Assembly (NCBI GenBank): GCA_001247695.2
Contig: LGRX02035493.1
Span: 62,001-126,000 of the forward strand
Length of the DNA stretch: 64,000 nucleotides
Direction: 5' to 3'
Origin: Cymbomonas tetramitiformis
Lineage: Eukaryota; Chlorophyta; Pyramimonadophyceae; Pyramimonadales; Pyramimonadaceae
The notes under the pieces were generated by a model. It had not been told where the DNA came from. It worked only from the letters and a program-made list of their open reading frames with translations, and searched no databases. Below, one piece after another: positions 1-13,576 of this stretch (position 1 is the stretch's first letter; every line of letters starts with the position of its first letter). The translations under genes and the position numbers were made by a program.

Positions 1-775
1 GGGGGAGGGGTCGTTATCTTCTTCCGTCCTCGGGGTGGGGGACATCTACCGTCGTCCGCGGGGGGAGAGGGTGTTACGGAGGCACCCTGCGGACATGTTT
101 GACGTTACAAGTAGAACCTCAACCTGTCCGGAGGGTCGAAAGAAGCCGGTAACATGTAACCACATTGATGATCGAAGCTCACACGCAAGCTGGCGCGGGG
201 CGCTGGCGCGGGGCGCTGGCGCGGGGCGCTGGCGCGGGGCGCTGGCGCGGATTTATATAATGATTCGTGAAGAAAATGCAAGCCCGTCCGCGGGGGGGGG
301 GCTTAAGGGCTTTTTCAATCGTTTTGGCTTAGAGTGGGGGGCTGGCCGTTATGTTCGAGAAAGGGGGGCTATCCTATTACTTTATAGCAATTTCAACCAA
401 AATTGGTGTGTATGTAAAGTCTACAGGAATAAGTGTTTCAGCATGCCGGAGTAGAGCATTACACGTATGTACCATGTGTAAGTATCACATCCCTCCCGCG
501 TCGTCGTCATGCGGAAAGATGCATATCGACGTATGTGGATGTAGCGCCATCAAGATTATTACGCACAACAAATATATTAACCTTGAATGTCCCATGGTTG
601 CGGTTAGTTCCGACTTCGATAATAAAAGTGAAATGAAGTCTGCATAATTTGCGTGTCCGGAGGGGGGAGGAGGGGCTCCGGTGATCGTGTCCTCAGGGTA
701 GGGGGGGTCGGTATGCATGGTTGTCCTCAGGGGGGGAGGGGGTTCAAGCAACGTGCCTTCCACCCCCCCCCATAG
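1..775. other. G-rich low-complexity flank without a gene
   Basis: This stretch is rich in G runs and contains several copies of phrases such as GTCCTCAGGG and CGTCCGCGGGG. No reading frame has recognisable protein features. A 13-bp tandem repeat lies inside it and is listed separately. The right edge at about 775 is abrupt: a run of C is followed immediately by chromovirus coding sequence, so this is a truncation or insertion junction. Confidence 0.6.
189..250. repeat. 13-bp tandem repeat, unit GCTGGCGCGGGGC
   Basis: The 13-bp unit is repeated about 4.8 times with no visible variation. It is a GC-only minisatellite with no gene around it. Confidence 0.9.
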
Positions 776-3075
776 GACAATAAATGGAACAGCCCTAAAG
801 ATGGCAAGTCATCCCTTCGGTCATTCTTGGGCATGGTCGGTCAATTTAGGAGATTCATACCAAAATTCTCCAAGATTGCCGAGCCGCTGAATCGTCTCCT
901 TAAAGATAATGCAGAGTTTGTCTGGGAATCTGAGCAGCAGAAAGCATTTGATAACCTCAAAAGTGCCATTTGCAATGCTCCAGTACTACAGCTTCCAGAT
1001 CAGAAACTGCCATCTATTATGGAGGTCGATGGATCAGGCACACACGTTGGTCAAGTGGTACTACAGGACCAAGGAAAAGGTATGAAGCCATGTGGCTATC
1101 ACAGCGTCACTCTCTCCGATACACAGAGACGTTGGCCTATTCCTGAGATCGAGCTATTTGCCATTGTGGAGGGCTTCCGATTCTTTCGCCACATCTTGCT
1201 GGGAGCTCCTGAGACTATTGTACGCTCAGATCATCAGCCACTGGTTTATTTCCAGTCTAAATCCACACTAAGCCCAAAACAGGCGAGGTGGTTGGATGAG
1301 CTCTCCGAGTACAACTTCCGAATAGAGCACATTTCTGGCGAGAAGAATAAGGTTGCAGACGCACTCACTCGTATCTCTACACTCTTTGAACTCACTGATT
1401 GTCTGAAACACATAGACATCACCGAGGTTCCAGTCATGCCACCTACAGATCCTACATTCATTGCTCTTATATCTTCTTCATCAGCTCATCAGCTTCACGA
1501 CATCATTATATCCCAGTATGATCGTGACACATTTGCACAGACTATATTGGCTAAGCTGACATCATCGACTTCATCACAGTCAGTCAGCAGCTTCGAGCTC
1601 ATTCAGGGGTTGATCTATCGCAAGACCATATATGGCAGACAGCTGTACATTCCACCTACCGCCAAGGTCCCTACAGATGACGGTGAAATCACACAGCTTC
1701 GCCACATTCTCCTTCATGAGTGCCACTCAGCCACTATTTCTGGTCATGTAGGCAAAAATCGCATGCTTCATCTACTGCGTAGCCGATATTATTGGCCAGG
1801 AATGACGACGGCAGCCATCCAGTACATTCGGGAGTGCCCCGTTTGTCAACGCCAAAAAACGAGGCGACACAAACCTTATGGTCAGTCACATATACGATAT
1901 TGTGTGCCTAAGACAAAATGGCTTGATGTATCTCTTGACTGGATTACTGACCTGCCTATCACCACTGATGGGCACGACAATATATTTGTGGTAATGTGCC
2001 AGTTCTCTCATCGCTGTCATCTCATTCCCTTCAGCATGACCTGGACTGCTCAGCATACTGCTTCGATATATATGCAGCATATCTTCAAGCTCCATGGTCT
2101 TCAGAGGAACATCATCTCAGATCGAGACCCCAGATTCACCTCTACATTCTGGCAAACACTGTGGAAATCTACTGGTACGAGATTGTCTATGACGTCTTCA
2201 CACCATCCACAGTCGAATGCAGCCAATGAGAGGAGCCATGCCTTCATTGAGGATATCCTCAGGTACTTTTCAATTTGTTGATTCGATATTCACCATCCTC
2301 TGGTTTATAAACTGATTAGATAGTACTTTTTCATCCACAGGTGTTGTTGCAATGATACTTCAGCCAATTCGTGGGAGGACAAGTTGCCTCTGGTGGAGTT
2401 TGCAATTAACAACACAGTTTCTGCATCTACTGGTTATTCACCATTCTATCTCGACTCGATGGCGCAGCCACTTTCGCCTCATGACCTGGCAATCATCATT
2501 CCGCCAGAAGCTCCTGTTCCAATACAGAATGCTATTCGAGATCATTTTGACCAGTACTCGGCTGTACATGCCGCCAACGCGGTAGACAACATTTCCCGAG
2601 CAGCAGAAATTAGCCAAGCCAGATTCAATAAGACTCACATGCCCCGGCAATATGCAGTAGGGCAGAAAGTTCTTTTACGGACCGAGTTTATCCAATGGAC
2701 TGGTTTGACAGAGGCAGGCAGACACTTTAAGCAGCCATATATTGGGCCGTTTACCATATCCAAAGTGCTAAGCCATGGGCGTGCATACGAGTTAGATTTC
2801 GGAGACCTCGATATCCGTATCCATCCGGTACAGCCTGTATCCAGAATAGAGCTGTATAACGACTCGATCCAAGCACCTTTGCCTCTGCCACAGATGATCC
2901 GACCGAAGAAGGGCAACCACTGTTTGAGATATCACATATACTCTCAGATAAGATCACTAGAGGTGTCAAGTACTACTTAGTGCGATATGCAGGCTACGGC
3001 CCTGAGCATGACACCTGGGTCAAAGCCACAGAGCTGACCAATGCAGCAGACATGATAGCTGCCTATGAAGGCTAA
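776..3075 (+). pseudogene. Chromovirus pol: RT end, RNase H, integrase, chromodomain
   Basis: The reading frame opens at 776 in the RT connection region (FLGMVGQFRRFIPKFS). Next comes RNase H with DGSG, an E in ELFAIVEG, and the SDHQPLVYF block. The integrase zinc finger follows (H..H and CPVCQ, around 1700-1850), then the integrase core: a D in SLDWITDLP, a D in SDRDPRF and an E in NER near 2230. A 78-bp GT-AG segment with in-frame stops breaks the core after ILR (2263-2340); skipping it gives the expected family sequence. The integrase tail follows, then a one-base frameshift near 2911, after which a chromodomain is read to the stop at 3075 (YYLVRYAGYGPEHDTW). The chromodomain places it among chromoviruses. 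No start codon of the original gene is present. It is 5'-truncated and frameshifted, so non-functional as it stands. Confidence 0.88.
2263..2340 (+). other. Probable spliceosomal intron inside integrase, 78 bp
   Basis: The segment starts GTACTT and ends CATCCACAG, is AT-rich compared with the exons, and is a multiple of three but contains in-frame TGA and TAG. Joining CTCAG to GTGTTG restores an uninterrupted integrase frame with an LRC motif followed by a W and LPLVEFAINN, as expected after the catalytic glutamate. Alternative: a chance insertion that happens to carry splice-like ends. Confidence 0.7.
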
Positions 3076-3474
3076 ACATTATATTAAGCCTGATGCCCTT
3101 ACTTCTTGTAATATATACTAATACATGTCGATCATCTATATACCTTGCTCTTAATGTTTTATCATTATGTTGCATAGAAGCGGGAAATTGATCCTTCCTT
3201 GCTAAAGGTGTAGTGAGCCTTGTACAAAATCATACCCTTGCACAGATACGCACACATGCGAGATATCATATATGTGGATAAATAAAAACTGCTAAATGCT
3301 ACCTTTGCCAAGACCGTGGTTAGTCATCGGATTCTGTGGCCAGTCATCCGAAGCTACCGGAGACATCGACTGAGGTAGACGGATTTGTGATCCTAAGTTA
3401 TGCCTGACAAACATAACTAAAATAAAGTTCACATTCGTACGTGGCAAATCCACTCTGAATCGACAGATGTTCGT
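3076..3474 (+). other. Chromovirus 3' untranslated region, first half
   Basis: No coding potential is visible. From about 3180 the sequence matches 59850-60134 of the plus-strand element and, reversed, 4745-5040 inside the interrupting element. It ends at TTCGT, the target duplicated by that insertion. Confidence 0.75.
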
Positions 3475-4105
3475 TGATAAGGACGCTGACGCGAGCCTTA
3501 AGAAATATATGATATAATAAGATAGTGCAGTGTTATTGAACAGTAACACGCGCACAGCTTATGAGCGGGTTGTGAGTTGCAGTCTCCGTAGAAGATCTGC
3601 TGAAGCACAACGCTTCCTCACTTTTATACCTACGTCACCCATCATCTTAGATGGTACCGCCATTGGGTTGTGAACCCGAGACGTAGGTTGAACGACCAGC
3701 ATGGTAATAACGACTAGTTCGTTCATGCTGCACATGCGAGTTCCGCGCATGCTGAAAGCTAAAGATGGTTCTTGGTTTGTTTCCAAGATGTATCTTTGCT
3801 TTGCCATCTTTGAGTTCGACATACGAACTCTCGATGACAGGGATGCCTGATGATATGACATAATCATCTGGCGACATGTACAGTCATCGTCGACCGTACT
3901 GACGACTGTCATAAATGTATGACGCGACTCGACCTGTACAGTCATGATCGACCATACTGTCGACTGTCATAATAATATATGACATGACCGACTGTCATAA
4001 TAATATATGACATGACATGACATGACATGACATGTATGACATGGTATGACAGGTATGACACGTATGACATGTATGACACATATGTCATCGGTCATAACCC
4101 TGACA
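3475..4105 (-). repeat. LTR (3' copy) of the minus-strand LARD
   Basis: This 631-bp repeat is matched by 12950-13571. It ends in a (GACAT)n microsatellite tract followed by CATAACCCTGACA. The 9-bp length difference between the two copies lies in that microsatellite. It contains a 60-80 codon frame shared with other copies of this LTR. Confidence 0.88.
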
Positions 4106-4118
4106 GATCTCCCCTCTT
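4106..4118 (-). promoter_or_regulatory. Polypurine tract of the minus-strand LARD
   Basis: Read on the minus strand this is AAGAGGGGAGATC directly against the LTR start TGTCAGGG. The same sequence stands before the LTRs at 14264 and 60844. Confidence 0.75.
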
Positions 4119-7100
4119 AAGAGAGTTGTGACCTCACAACGGGCATACCTTTGTATATGTCTTTGATGTCTTTGTTGTTGTCGCTTCTTGCTGGTACCAG
4201 TCTTCTTACACCGATTTGAGGCGTCCCTCATGGTGTTTTTAGGTTATTGGGGGGAACTGAGTCCACTTTAGTCCCTCACCTTAGGCATTTAGCCATACAG
4301 TCCTTAGGATGCAGCCCACCTTTCCGGAAATCGTATCGTTGAGTGACGTTCCAAGGTTCAATGAAGAGCGTTTTCGCGATACAATCCTACGCTGGATTAC
4401 TGATTGATCCACACGTTATCATGTATGTGCTAGACGATTCAAAGCATCCGAAGTCTACGTTACGGATTATTTGCGCTAGCCGTCGTCGCCTTTGCGCGAT
4501 CGATGATCCCACGATTATAACGAATTATATTCGAACGATTCTCGGCCTGATATAGTGCACCCAACTCTTCCTCCCCTCCTTAAGCTACTTTGGAGGATCC
4601 TAGGCGGTGATGGGGAGCCCGATTTCGATAATAAACGAACAAAGGGGCTTGTTTTAATGCAAACGGAGCGGCCCTGCTTAACGGAATTGGACTTATAATC
4701 CTTAACCGGTCTGCTCAACTCCTCAATATTTTTGATTAGTACGCACGCTTTGACGAACATCTATCGCGATGAGTGAGAATGAATTCGCCACGTACTAATG
4801 TGAAATTTATTTAGTCATGTTTGTCAAGCACAACTTAGGATCACAACTCCTTCTACCTCAGTCATTATCTCCGGTAGCTTCGGATGACTGGCCAAGAATC
4901 CGATGACAAACCACGGTTTTGGCAAAGGTAGCATTTAGCAGTTTTTTTCACAGATATTGGTACCCGCATATGCGTATCTGTGTAAGGGTATGATTTATAC
5001 AAGGCTCACTACACCTTAGCAAGGAAGGATCAATTCCTGCTCCTGTCATATCAATTTGATGCAGGGTAAAAAATGTTAGGGATATAACCCTGCAGTTCTC
5101 GGGTTGCAGCCCATTGCACCGAAGGTGCATCGCAGTCTTTGGGATGCAGCCCTGCAGTTCTTGGGATGCAGCCTTGCAGTTCTTGGGATGCAGCCCTGAT
5201 ATATATATGTGACCGATGGACGAAAACCTCTTGGGTACATGTTTCCACGGCCTGATTTTTATATGGTCGGCAATTTTTGGCAAAAAGTCATTGGCTATCA
5301 GCTTTTGACTTAGAAGCCACAATGTTATAGAAGCTGCGATCTATTGTAACCATATGCGGTAGTTATGCCTTCAGCATACGTAGACAATATGATTATGTGG
5401 AACTTATAATCCCACTTAAGTTGCATCATGATAAATTTATCCAGGTGTTAACAAGTGTTCAGGATTTGATAAGGGGTTGACGCCCCACAAGCCAAAGGTC
5501 ACTGTCTCATAAGGCTCGCCTCAAGTGTGCGGCTTTGAGGATTAGTGTCCTGGCGAGGCACAGTCATGATGCTTCCTAGTCCATAATGGAACTGGAAATG
5601 AGAATGCTCAAGATATCCGAAGACAGGAAGGCTTTTGGTTGGCCAGAGTTACTGTCAAGATGCTTAACCTTGATGGAATGGCATTCGGATACAAACTGTG
5701 CAACCATGCATGTGACTTATGTATTGGTGTATGACTTTGATGAATTGTCTCTTGTCGTGAACCTGGAAGGAATGACGGACAAATAGCTAGAGTGGCGGAT
5801 TTACTCACTCGGCTTTTCTGTTATGGAATTCGATGCCTGATGGCACAACTAGCAATCCTTTGCTCAGATGCTTTCCTCAAGACATTGGCAACAACTTGTG
5901 TGCCAGCTCCTCAAGATTTGGGGAGAAACCATGGATCAACAATTCATCAATCAAAACACATGTATCAAGGTTGATTCATCGAATCCTTCAACTCTTGAAT
6001 TTTGACAATCAGCATCTCAGGCTGTTGACGTCAAAGTGATGGTCGTAAGCTTACAGTATAGCTTATTCACCCGTTTGAAAAACCATCGTTCTCCAGTATC
6101 AGTGCCCTTCATATAATATGATAGAGCCGGAGAAATATGCATCTATGATTTCTTCATAATGAACTTCATGTGTTAGTAAGTCAAATAAGACTTCATTTGA
6201 TGTTTCAATCGGCATGATGTACCGTGTCATCAATTTTATGGCTGCTATACACAGATGCTGGAACTTTTGATAAGATCTTTGATTTTCCAAGCAAAATCAC
6301 AATGATGTAAGGTGTGGCAGCTGTATGAAAATGAATGAATCTATACTCTTCCTCCCCCTCGCAAAAAGAGATGTATCAAACCAATCAGATGGTGATGGAG
6401 GATGTTATTCAATCATTATGTTATGTGAAAAATGATTTGATAGAGAATCAGACTGAGATTACTCATCGAATGCTTTAGAGGTAACAATGTCAATCTGAAC
6501 ATTGATTCTCTCTACGTCATATTGGCAATATGCCTGACGTTTTTGAATGTGGCAAATGCCAGATGATGTCAAATGCAGTCGTTGGGTTGCAGCCCACATA
6601 CTTTGTCAGTTTAGGGTCAATATAGTGTACCCAATTTTAGACAATGGTTCTGGAAAATGATTGTCATGATGAACAAAGAAATCAGTGATGGTACCGAAGT
6701 TAACTTTGGTATCGAAGCTAATGGAGAGTCAATCAAGAAGTGTCCGTAATGACAACAAATTACTACGAGTTATATTTTCGTAGTTGATGGATGGCTGACA
6801 TGTCATTTCATTATGAATAGAACATGGCATTGCCTAGTGATATGTGTATATTCTTCAGCACATGATCACTTATCTCAATGGTGCCCATTTTATTTTTGGG
6901 CAAACACTATTCAGAGACTTGTTATGATAAAGAAGTATGAATGGTGAATGTGTCTTTCAATCCGATAGAATTGTGACTTGTTTTATGACTATAAAATTTC
7001 TGTCACTTTCCAGAATGAGGATGAACTGTGCTTGGAGACCGTATGCAGATTGCGGGTTTTCCAAGACTTCGTGGCCTAATGGATGAGGCAACAAATTTCT

Positions 7101-10100
7101 AAACATTCCAGAATGAACTTTCAAAGAGTTTTCATTTCTTAATGAAGCATGCTTGTCTTATGTGCCAAAATGTTATGAAATTACAAATATGGTGTCAATC
7201 TATATGTGGATGGTTTATACCATTGTATGCTATTCCACAATAAGTAATGATGTCAGAGTGAAAACTTTGGACAATTGCAACTCAGTACAAACATGTACAT
7301 ACAACTCATCCAAAAGCAAAACTGGCTTCAACATGTCTTGTTCTTTCATCGAGGACGAATCACACAGGGATGCAGCAGACCTGCAGCATGAGAAGAAAAT
7401 AAACAGCAAGAAAGTCACTATGCAAAATCACCACTGAAGGAGATGACTTTCATCATAGGGTGGTATATTGGTTGTTTCATATGACACATAGAAGATATGA
7501 ATAATTCGTAGAGAATTTTGGGATAAACATCCTGGATTGGCTGTGCTTGATTGCTCTATGCCCAAGAATGACCGAAGAGATTGCTTGCCATTTTTCAGCC
7601 ATATAGCGTAGAGGCTGCTTAACAACGGTTGGGACCATAAGCTAAATAGCTATGCAGCTATGTCGGAGGCTGAATAGCCATGATTGCACAGACTCTGTCT
7701 TTTATGATGAATAGACCTCTGAGAAATGGTGTCTAAAAAATCAATTGACAACAACTCAACCTTTTGGTATGATGCAGAGCTGATGATCTTTGTTGCACTT
7801 CAATTGTTTAATGTGCACTAATGAAATGTTTCGTGATATATAATCTCACAGAATAGGCTTTGCTCAATGGCGATATGATCAGATATGTAATGATCAATGA
7901 AGACAAGATGGTTGGTATGGCTCATTCAGTAGGCATAATTACCTCAAAGAGATGCCAATACACGGATACATATCAAGACATAAGGGCAATAGGCTTATTG
8001 TATAGCCTTTAAGGTAGCTAGCATTTATGCTGCATTGGTCAGCTCAGTGGCTTTGACCTTTTTAGGTGTTGTACTCAGGCTGTAGCCTGCATATTGCATT
8101 GAGTACTCTTGACACCTTTAATGATACAATCAGATGATATGTATGAAATATCAAGAATGGTTGCCCTTTTTCAATGATCATCGGTGGCAGAGGCTATAGT
8201 GCTTGCACCGTGTCAGTATACAATTCTAGTCTGGATACATGCTAGACCAGATGTATACAATGTCTAGGTCTTCAAAATCAAGCTCATATGTATGTCATGG
8301 CTGATGACCTTAGAAATGTTTGATACTTATATGTGTCAACTTCATGGAGTTCTGCATGGTTTGACTGTATATAGTCAGGCTTACCAAAGCAAAAACGATG
8401 ATGCAACTTAATTGTTTTATTTTATTATTTGTCTTTATTATTTATTTGGGTTTTAGTTGTATTTTTAGCTTACCATCTTCCCCCCTCAAGGAAGTGTATT
8501 GCTAGGCGGTTGTCAAGCGCCGTTTAAATACAACAGAGGTCCGACCTCTATGTGATGACGTGATAGCTTACTATGAAGCTGGATAGCAGTTCTCGGGATG
8601 CAGCCCCTTGCACCGAAGGTGCATTGCAGTTCTTGGGATGCAGCCCGAATTCACGTCATCAGCGTGGGTCATATAGTGCCCATGCATGTGCTGTATAAAA
8701 TACAACACTACCCTCCAGCAGCGAAGTGGTTTGCTATTACCATTATCGTATGCTGTGGGATGTCAATATATGATCAGAGAGCATGGATATATATATATAT
8801 GTACCATGTTTGTCAATATCGGAGAGACTATGTCTTCTTTAAAATCCTCATGACTATATATATAATGGTGGTATACTGATGTCAACACCTTCTCTCTGAG
8901 TGATTCATTGATTTCAGATGTGATGTCGTGGCAAAAAATATGTCCACGTCATTGGCACGAGTCATGTTGTGTCCATGCATACACGATCTTAGCGCAGGTC
9001 ACAATACAGTGCCCGAGCATACGCGATTTTAGCGTAGGTCACATTGTGCCTCTGTTTATTACATCTGAGAATATATGTTACTCATCTTTGTGAGTCTAGA
9101 CAGCATTGTGCTGATTGCAATGCTTTCTCTGGTGACTTATATATCACAGATTATACCAATGTGGTGATCGGTCCAGTGCAATATTTTGTCACCGGAATGT
9201 ACAGGGATTGTGAATGATTGCAATCCAGCCGGAGAATAATCTCAACTACAGCTTATTCTGTACTAATGAATTCATCGGAGTTATACTTATTTCGACGATT
9301 CAAAAACCCATGTCATTGTAGTGACGACATCTCATATGAATATATAGGGTTTTTATCAGAATGCTTTTATGTGATGTCAACATTTATGAACAATTCTCTT
9401 GCATCTTAGGATCAAAGGAGTTACGCTTGGAAGGTCTTGCATGATGGTCACCAACAGTTATCAGCTGTTATTCAGGTGCCAAATTCTGCCTTCAGCACTG
9501 GGACTACATCAACCAGTCTTACAGCGATGCACTTGTCCTTCCCACTCTTATATACAGCTATAGTGCCAAAGTATATCTGGTGGGATATATATATATAACT
9601 ATCATCTTCTGATCCAGGAAATGCAATTAAGCATGGTATCAGGTTATATGTTATGTATATAGTTCAGCATTCCAAACTTACTCGAGAATGTAAATGCTGA
9701 GCAAGAGTCAACTTATAGTCATTGGGATATAGTTTCCCATCCAAGTTTACACTTTATTAGTGATAGTGGATTTAACGTTGTACAGATTTCAACGTTATTT
9801 GTGGATGCAGTGATTTTATCAAAAGCAATCTATCAGAAATCACCAGATCGGAATATGAAATGGATATGTGTGAATCCTATCCACCTTCTTCCCCCCTTGA
9901 GGAAGTGTGAATACATAGGCATTCAGTTGTTTATATAGCTTATAGCTTATAGCTTATAGCTTGCAGTCCTTATAGAAAGCAGCTCATACAGTTTTAGGGT
10001 TGCAGCCCTACAGTCCTTGGGTTGTAGCCCTGCAGTTTTTGGGTTGTTGCCCACAGTATTATCATGTCTGTGATGATTTAGCATGATATAATAATGCCAA

Positions 10101-12936
10101 AAAACGAAGTTTTACGAAATAAAACTGGCATTTTAGAGCATATATAGTTACAGTGGCCCTGTTACTCAATACAGTGTTTAGGGTGTTACTTGATATCAGT
10201 AACCCTAATACAGGTAAAAAATAAGCAGTATGACGTTTTTGCAAAGTTTTTTAAGCAAAACTGCGTTTAATACCCACATAAACGTAAAGTGTGTTTTAGG
10301 AGGTACGTTACACCCCTGTTACACACATTTAATTTTAGGGTTGTTACAGGGCGTTACACATGCTGCATAAATCAGGGATTGATATTTGATATATAAACAT
10401 TCATTTTATCAAAAAAAAATCAATTTGAAAATTTCAAAATGTGTTTTACGTACAGCATTTTGAGCGATTTATTGCCATAGCAATAGCGTTACCCATATAT
10501 ATTCAACACCTAATATTTTAGGGTGTCACACTGATATGACATGTGTCATTATGATTTTCTGATACCTTAATAGGTATAAAATCATAATCTTACATAAAAT
10601 GGGCACACATTTTTCATTTTGAAATTAAACGTGGAGCTTTTTCACCTATTTTACAGCTTTTTTCAGCTGTCTGAAATATTGCTGTGGTGACATATTTCAG
10701 TGTAAATGTGAAATGTAAGTACAGAATCATTACAAGGAACTTCACTTTTGCATATGACATTTTTTCATAGCAAATAAGTGAGTTGTGCTGTATATCAACA
10801 TTTACAGTTGACAGCATTCTGGGTTTTACTGATTTAAACCCATGCACAGCAAATGTACTTTTCTGGTTATGTATATATTAATCAACTTAAGTGGAAACAG
10901 CCACTTTAGCGATATTTCTCAACCTATGATTTGTTTGAGCATAGGTCTGTGCTCTTAAGATTTATCAAAGTGATATATCTCATTTGGAACAAATCTGGAC
11001 TTTGCTGGATACAATCACAGCAACTTCACACAACACATTTATGTGTGTGTGAATGTCCTTTACACTATTGTCAGAAATCATGTGAAAACTGATCTGTATG
11101 TTACATGCAAATTGAGCTGATCAATTCTGAATCAACTATCATAATGCAATGTACTTGTTGTAGTTGCTCCAGCTGATATGAGAGACGAATGGACAATGCT
11201 CAGCAGTGACCAGCTGCTTATTTGAGCATTGTATAATGCCTTCGGGTCTGGAGATATTCTCCACCCAGCCCTTCAGCATGTAGTTTTATCCTGTTTACCT
11301 TAGCTATCGCCATCACTGACATCCAACACGCACATGTGTTTGTCGGATGGTATCTATATTATCATACACATAGTTGACATTATAGTTGATCATTTCACTT
11401 ACTGAGTCAGTGAATGTCATTATATATACCATAGTCAGTGGTGTGTGCATTGTGCAGGTACTTGTTGATTTAGTACTTGTAAGTGTGTGTGTGAATTATT
11501 TACTATACACACTTGTATGTAGGTGACTTCTGGTATTACAATACACCAAGATGATTTATCATGCAGGATGATCTGTATACCAAGTACTGAATAAATCTAG
11601 CATGATATATATATCAGCTTAGGGGTTATTGTAATCCTGTATACTCTCATTTACAATAATGAGTTGCTTGATTTATTTCACATGTAGTTCCGGTGAGCAT
11701 TCCATTCAGTGATCCACCATAGAACGAACATGCTCATCCCAAATCCTTCGTCAGAGCATGTCGAGCTAATTATGGTGGTAAGATCACCTTCAGGCACCTT
11801 ACACTTACATGGGTTCCAATATAGCTTACATGCACTGCAGTATGCTTTGTGCATTGTATAATGTATTGTGATGTGATGCCATGTGTCCCAGTTGTTAACG
11901 TGATCAAACTGGTATGTACATTACAGCTGGTATCGTGATCAAGCTGTATGAATAATGCATACACAATCACAGTGATGCTCAGTATAATAATGTACAGGTG
12001 GTGAAATGCACATCTGCTGCATGCACTCAGTATATACTCATGATAGTGTATACTGCAAGTATGTGTGTGTGTGTGTGTTGCTGCAGGTGTTATTATCTCC
12101 ACACACTCGACTTTTTGCACACACTATGATGTTGCTGCAGAGTATTCAATGATCTGTCATGTTGAGCGTGTGTGTGTGTGTAAGCTATTCACACAGCATT
12201 TATGCAGTTCACACTCATGATTGTAGGTTGATATAATCTGACAGTGAATAGAGTATAGTATCTCAGCAAACATTAGAGTATTATATGGCATGCTGCAGTA
12301 TATTGTCATCATGCGTCCGTTCAGGATAATCCCGGATAGTATACATATATTCTGTCAGGACACCGTGACGCGCGCAGATGATGAATCAGAGATTATTGCA
12401 AGTATCGATAATGACGGTATGTTGATGACACTTCGCATACTGACATCGTCATAAAAAATTGCAAAATAATCATCGTGTACAGTAAGCGATTTGCTGCGAT
12501 CATGAAAATCACGATGGTGCGCGCTGATGATTAAGAGCACATCTCGTCGCAGTATGTCTAGCACATGATACGAGTGCTAATTTTCGCGCGGATACTGATT
12601 CCGCTGATGATTTCTGCGTCCGCATCTCATTTGCGAATTTTTGTACAGCTGCGAATCGTATATGCGCATACATATGATCATTGCGCGCATGTATGCCGCA
12701 TGCACACCTTGTCGCGCAGTATAGGTGACGATCAGCTGCTGTATACGATCTGCGAATGCGAATGCGTCGATATATCCTCGCGCACTATCTTCGCTTATAC
12801 AGCGGTCAGTATATGCAGTATATCAATGTTTATGCGATCGCGACGCCAGATATTACTCGCGCTCCGCAACCTGCATACACAAAATTATTGATATCTACGC
12901 TGCACTCACACTTGAGTTCTCGTTTCTCGCCTTAAC
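4119..12936 (-). other. LARD interior, non-coding
   Basis: I see no protein gene. The interior contains scattered copies of a phrase like GCAGTTCTTGGGATGCAGCC (for example 5095-5195, 6570-6595, 8588-8645 and 9990-10060), runs of TATAGCT (9938-9975), TG/CA microsatellites (12060-12180) and the chromovirus relics. It is collinear, reversed, with 51530-60830. Confidence 0.75.
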
Positions 12937-12949
12937 GATCGAATACCAA
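12937..12949 (-). promoter_or_regulatory. Candidate primer-binding site of the minus-strand LARD
   Basis: Read on the minus strand, TTGGTATTCGATC starts immediately after the LTR; the plus-strand relative has GATGGTATTC in the same place. TGG would pair with the CCA end of a tRNA. The tRNA is not identified. Confidence 0.45.
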
Positions 12950-13571
12950 TGATAAGGACGCTGACGCGAGCCTTAAGAAATATATGATATAATAAGATAG
13001 TGCAGTGTTATTGAACAGTAACACGCGCACAGCTTATGAGCGGGTTGTGAGTTGCAGTCTCCGTAGAAGATCTGCTGAAGCACAACGCTTCCTCACTTTT
13101 ATACCTACGTCACCCATCATCTTAGATGGTACCGCCATTGGGTTGTGAACCCGAGACGTAGGTTGAACGACCAGCATGGTAATAACGACTAGTTCGTTCA
13201 TGCTGCACATGCGAGTTCCGCGCATGCTGAAAGCTAAAGATGGTTCTTGGTTTGTTTCCAAGATGTATCTTTGCTTTGCCATCTTTGAGTTCGACATACG
13301 AACTCTCGATGACAGGGATGCCTGATGATATGACATAATCATCTGGCGACATGTACAGTCATCGTCGACCGTACTGACGACTGTCATAAATGTATGACGC
13401 GACTCGACCTGTACAGTCATGATCGACCATACTGTCGACTGTCATAATAATATATGACATGACCGACTGTCATAATAATATATGACATGACATGACATGG
13501 TATGACATGGTATGACAGGTATGACACGTATGACATGTATGACACATATGTCATCGGTCATAACCCTGACA
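12950..13571 (-). repeat. LTR (5' copy) of the minus-strand LARD
   Basis: This 622-bp copy of 3475-4105 differs mainly in the number of GACAT units. It is followed by the TSD TTCGT at 13572. Confidence 0.88.
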
Positions 13572-13576
13572 TTCGT

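Larger units (their letters stand above)
3475..13571 (-). mobile_element. 10.1-kb non-coding LTR element (LARD type), minus orientation
   Basis: The element has two direct terminal repeats (3475-4105 and 12950-13571) and begins TGATAAGG and ends CCTGACA. It is flanked by a 5-bp duplication TTCGT at 3470-3474 and 13572-13576. In its own orientation (minus) a TTGGTATTCG primer-site candidate follows the 5' LTR and AAGAGGGGAGATC precedes the 3' LTR. The interior (4106-12949) has no open frame above about 120 codons. It carries relics of the chromovirus RT (about 7450-7630) and chromodomain (about 7990-8130), both reversed. The unfilled target site survives at 60125-60150 and at 4740-4765. This is a large retrotransposon derivative that must borrow proteins. 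Confidence 0.88.
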
